A stretch of DNA of 64,000 nucleotides, from NCBI GenBank assembly GCA_013003555.1, contig JABDIV010000082.1:1-64000 (forward strand). The letters run 5' to 3'. The position numbers and the translations under genes are program-made. The notes beneath the pieces are model-generated. The model was not told the origin of the DNA, did not search any database, and worked only from the letters and a program-made list of their open reading frames with translations. Positions 62,718 to 64,000 of this stretch are shown in pieces. The stretch comes from Flavobacteriaceae bacterium. GTDB lineage: Bacteria > Bacteroidota > Bacteroidia > Flavobacteriales > Flavobacteriaceae. Numbering within the stretch: position 1 is the first letter of the stretch; each line of letters opens with the position of its first letter.

Positions 62718-64000
62718 TTAATTTCGATTTCTTTTTCGGGTCTTGGTGTTAAAACCAGGTCCTCCGGCATTAGCCGTAATATCAGTTCCCATGTAATCCT
62801 GAACGGTTCTAAACCCGATATAACTTCTTGCTGAATCGGCGTACTCATAATCTCTTGAGCTAACCTGCAAGAAATAAGCAACATCTTTCCATGAGCCACC
62901 ACGAACAACTTTACGCTCGTTTTCTTCGTCATTTACACTCGGATTAAAGGTTGCTGAATATTCATATGAATTGGGGTCGTAAGATGAGTGCACCCATTCC
63001 GATACGTTACCGGCCATATTATATAGGTTATAGTCGTTCGGCTCATAAGCGTCAGCCTCAACGGTGTAAAGTGCCTGATCGGCAGCATAATCACCACGTA
63101 AAGGTTTAAAGTTTGCCATAAAACATCCACGGTCATTTTTTGCATAAGGACCTCCCCATGGGAAAGTTGCACCTTGAAGACCACCGCGTGCGGCATACTC
63201 CCATTCTGCTTCTGAAGGCAGTCGGTATGAGTTCACAAACTGACGATCTCTTGATTTCTGATACGAATTATGATATAAGGTTCGCCATTGGCAGAATGCC
63301 TTGGCTTGTTGCCACGATATACCAACCACCGGATAATCACCATAAGCATCGTGCCAGAAGTAATCATTATGCATCGGTTCATTGTATGAATAGGAGAAAT
63401 CCCTGATCCAAACGGTCGTGTCTGGATAAACCTCAACCTCTTCTGTGATAATTACATCACTACGGCTAAGTTCCTTATACTTCGCGGCTGTTTCAACATC
63501 CATGTATTTATACTGAAATTTGAATTTTGAAACATCCCAGGTTCGCTGACCGTTATACGACTCCTCGATCGGCAAGTACATCGTATCCATGATTTCTGCG
63601 TAGTATTCATCGGGGTAATCATCGGTATCGAATATCAGATCTACATCTTGATTCAGTTTTCGACCTTCATATCCTGTTGGCCCCATACCACTATAGTTAT
63701 CGAGCATGTACTTTTCATATACACTTAAATTTGCCGTATCGGCATCTTTAAATGCGAACTCACCAGATCCACCATCACCAGGTGTTAGACCATATTCATC
63801 AGCTAAAATCGCTAATTTAGTCCGGATAGTAGAATCGCGAACCCAATTTACGAACTGACGGTATTCGCTGTTAGTGATTTCTGTTTCATCCATATAAAAG
63901 GCTCGGACCGTTACGGTCTTAGTTGGTGCGTTTTGCACACCGGCCAGATCATCATCCGACTTACCCATTATATAAGCTCCTCCGGGGACAAGAGACATTC
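62718..64000 (-). CDS. gldK: Gliding motility/T9SS lipoprotein GldK (5' end outside window)
   Basis: At least 426 aa of the C-terminal part. The frame is open to the right edge; the ATG at 63998 sits inside the conserved (G)MSLVPGGAYIMG segment, so the lipoprotein signal lies beyond the window. It has an FGE-sulfatase-like fold: GISWQQAKAFCQWRT, YRLPSEAEWEYAARGG, NMAGNVSEWVHSSYDP, RKVVRGGSWKDVAYF, YIGFRTVQDYMG. GldK is an outer-membrane lipoprotein forming the T9SS ring with GldN. It heads the gldK-L-M-N operon. Confidence 0.96.
   Translation of the reverse strand, partial: MSLVPGGAYIMGKSDDDLAGVQNAPTKTVTVRAFYMDETEITNSEYRQFVNWVRDSTIRTKLAILADEYGLTPGDGGSGEFAFKDADTANLSVYEKYMLDNYSGMGPTGYEGRKLNQDVDLIFDTDDYPDEYYAEIMDTMYLPIEESYNGQRTWDVSKFKFQYKYMDVETAAKYKELSRSDVIITEEVEVYPDTTVWIRDFSYSYNEPMHNDYFWHDAYGDYPVVGISWQQAKAFCQWRTLYHNSYQKSRDRQFVNSYRLPSEAEWEYAARGGLQGATFPWGGPYAKNDRGCFMANFKPLRGDYAADQALYTVEADAYEPNDYNLYNMAGNVSEWVHSSYDPNSYEYSATFNPSVNDEENERKVVRGGSWKDVAYFLQVSSRDYEYADSARSYIGFRTVQDYMGTDITANAGGPGFNTKTRKRNRN

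Overview
The window looks like chromosomal core of a marine-type Flavobacteriia (Bacteroidota). The reasons are a gldKLMN gliding/type IX secretion operon at the right edge, Bacteroidota-type TAnnTTTG -7 promoter boxes in front of many genes, A+T-rich spacers, few recognisable Shine-Dalgarno sequences, and family versions typical of this phylum (fused E1 alpha/beta dehydrogenase, PaaZ with an extra C-terminal domain, GSCFA, DUF983, TPM/LemA). No prophage, transposase or CRISPR array was seen. Both edges cut genes: an alpha-2-macroglobulin-like protein on the left and gldK on the right.

Layout. 0-10 kb: macroglobulin-like protein, DoxX-like and DUF4136 proteins, obg, a fused hypoxanthine phosphoribosyltransferase-adenylate kinase, purK-purE, an M3 metallopeptidase, and a sigma/anti-sigma pair. 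10-17 kb: a UbiA-like membrane protein, gcvP, and a compact four-gene cluster (ketosynthase III-like enzyme, methyltransferase, two tandem glycosyltransferases) of unknown product. 17-36 kb: same-strand genes read leftwards. A TetR regulator is followed by paaE-A-B-C-D-G-H-I-J, an SDR-like protein, paaZ, an enoyl-CoA hydratase and paaY, then a 2-oxoacid dehydrogenase E2, a branched-chain aminotransferase, fused E1, bestrophin and an alcohol dehydrogenase. 36-49 kb: a 700-bp gene-poor spacer with duplicated hairpins, GSCFA and alaS, an M23-MerR-LemA-TPM-TPM run, MarR and XRE regulators, and the GTPases Der and Era. Then comes a repeat-rich spacer with the initiator tRNA and a copy of its 3' end. 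49-58 kb: LRR protein, CPXCG protein, a TolC/RND/adaptor efflux operon, ABC-F ATPase, DUF983. 58-64 kb: an FAD oxidoreductase and gldN-M-L-K.

How the parts fit. The paa block encodes the aerobic phenylacetyl-CoA ring-epoxidation pathway, from the epoxidase to thiolase products. No phenylacetate-CoA ligase (paaK) is present. Instead the same run ends with an aminotransferase and a 2-oxoacid dehydrogenase. I infer that this module could convert phenylalanine through phenylpyruvate to phenylacetyl-CoA directly. A perfect 20-bp palindrome at the paa promoter, next to the TetR gene, has a close relative just upstream of the E2 gene, so one repressor may control both halves.

The strongest leads are this two-operator paa/2-oxoacid dehydrogenase arrangement, the orphan ketosynthase-methyltransferase-glycosyltransferase cluster, the duplicated hairpin-plus-motif units around 36.2-36.7 kb with a third motif copy at 6.9 kb, the tandem MarR-type operators at 44.26 kb, and the initiator-tRNA 3'-end duplication at 48.7 kb. 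All assignments come from reading the sequence; no database search was run.
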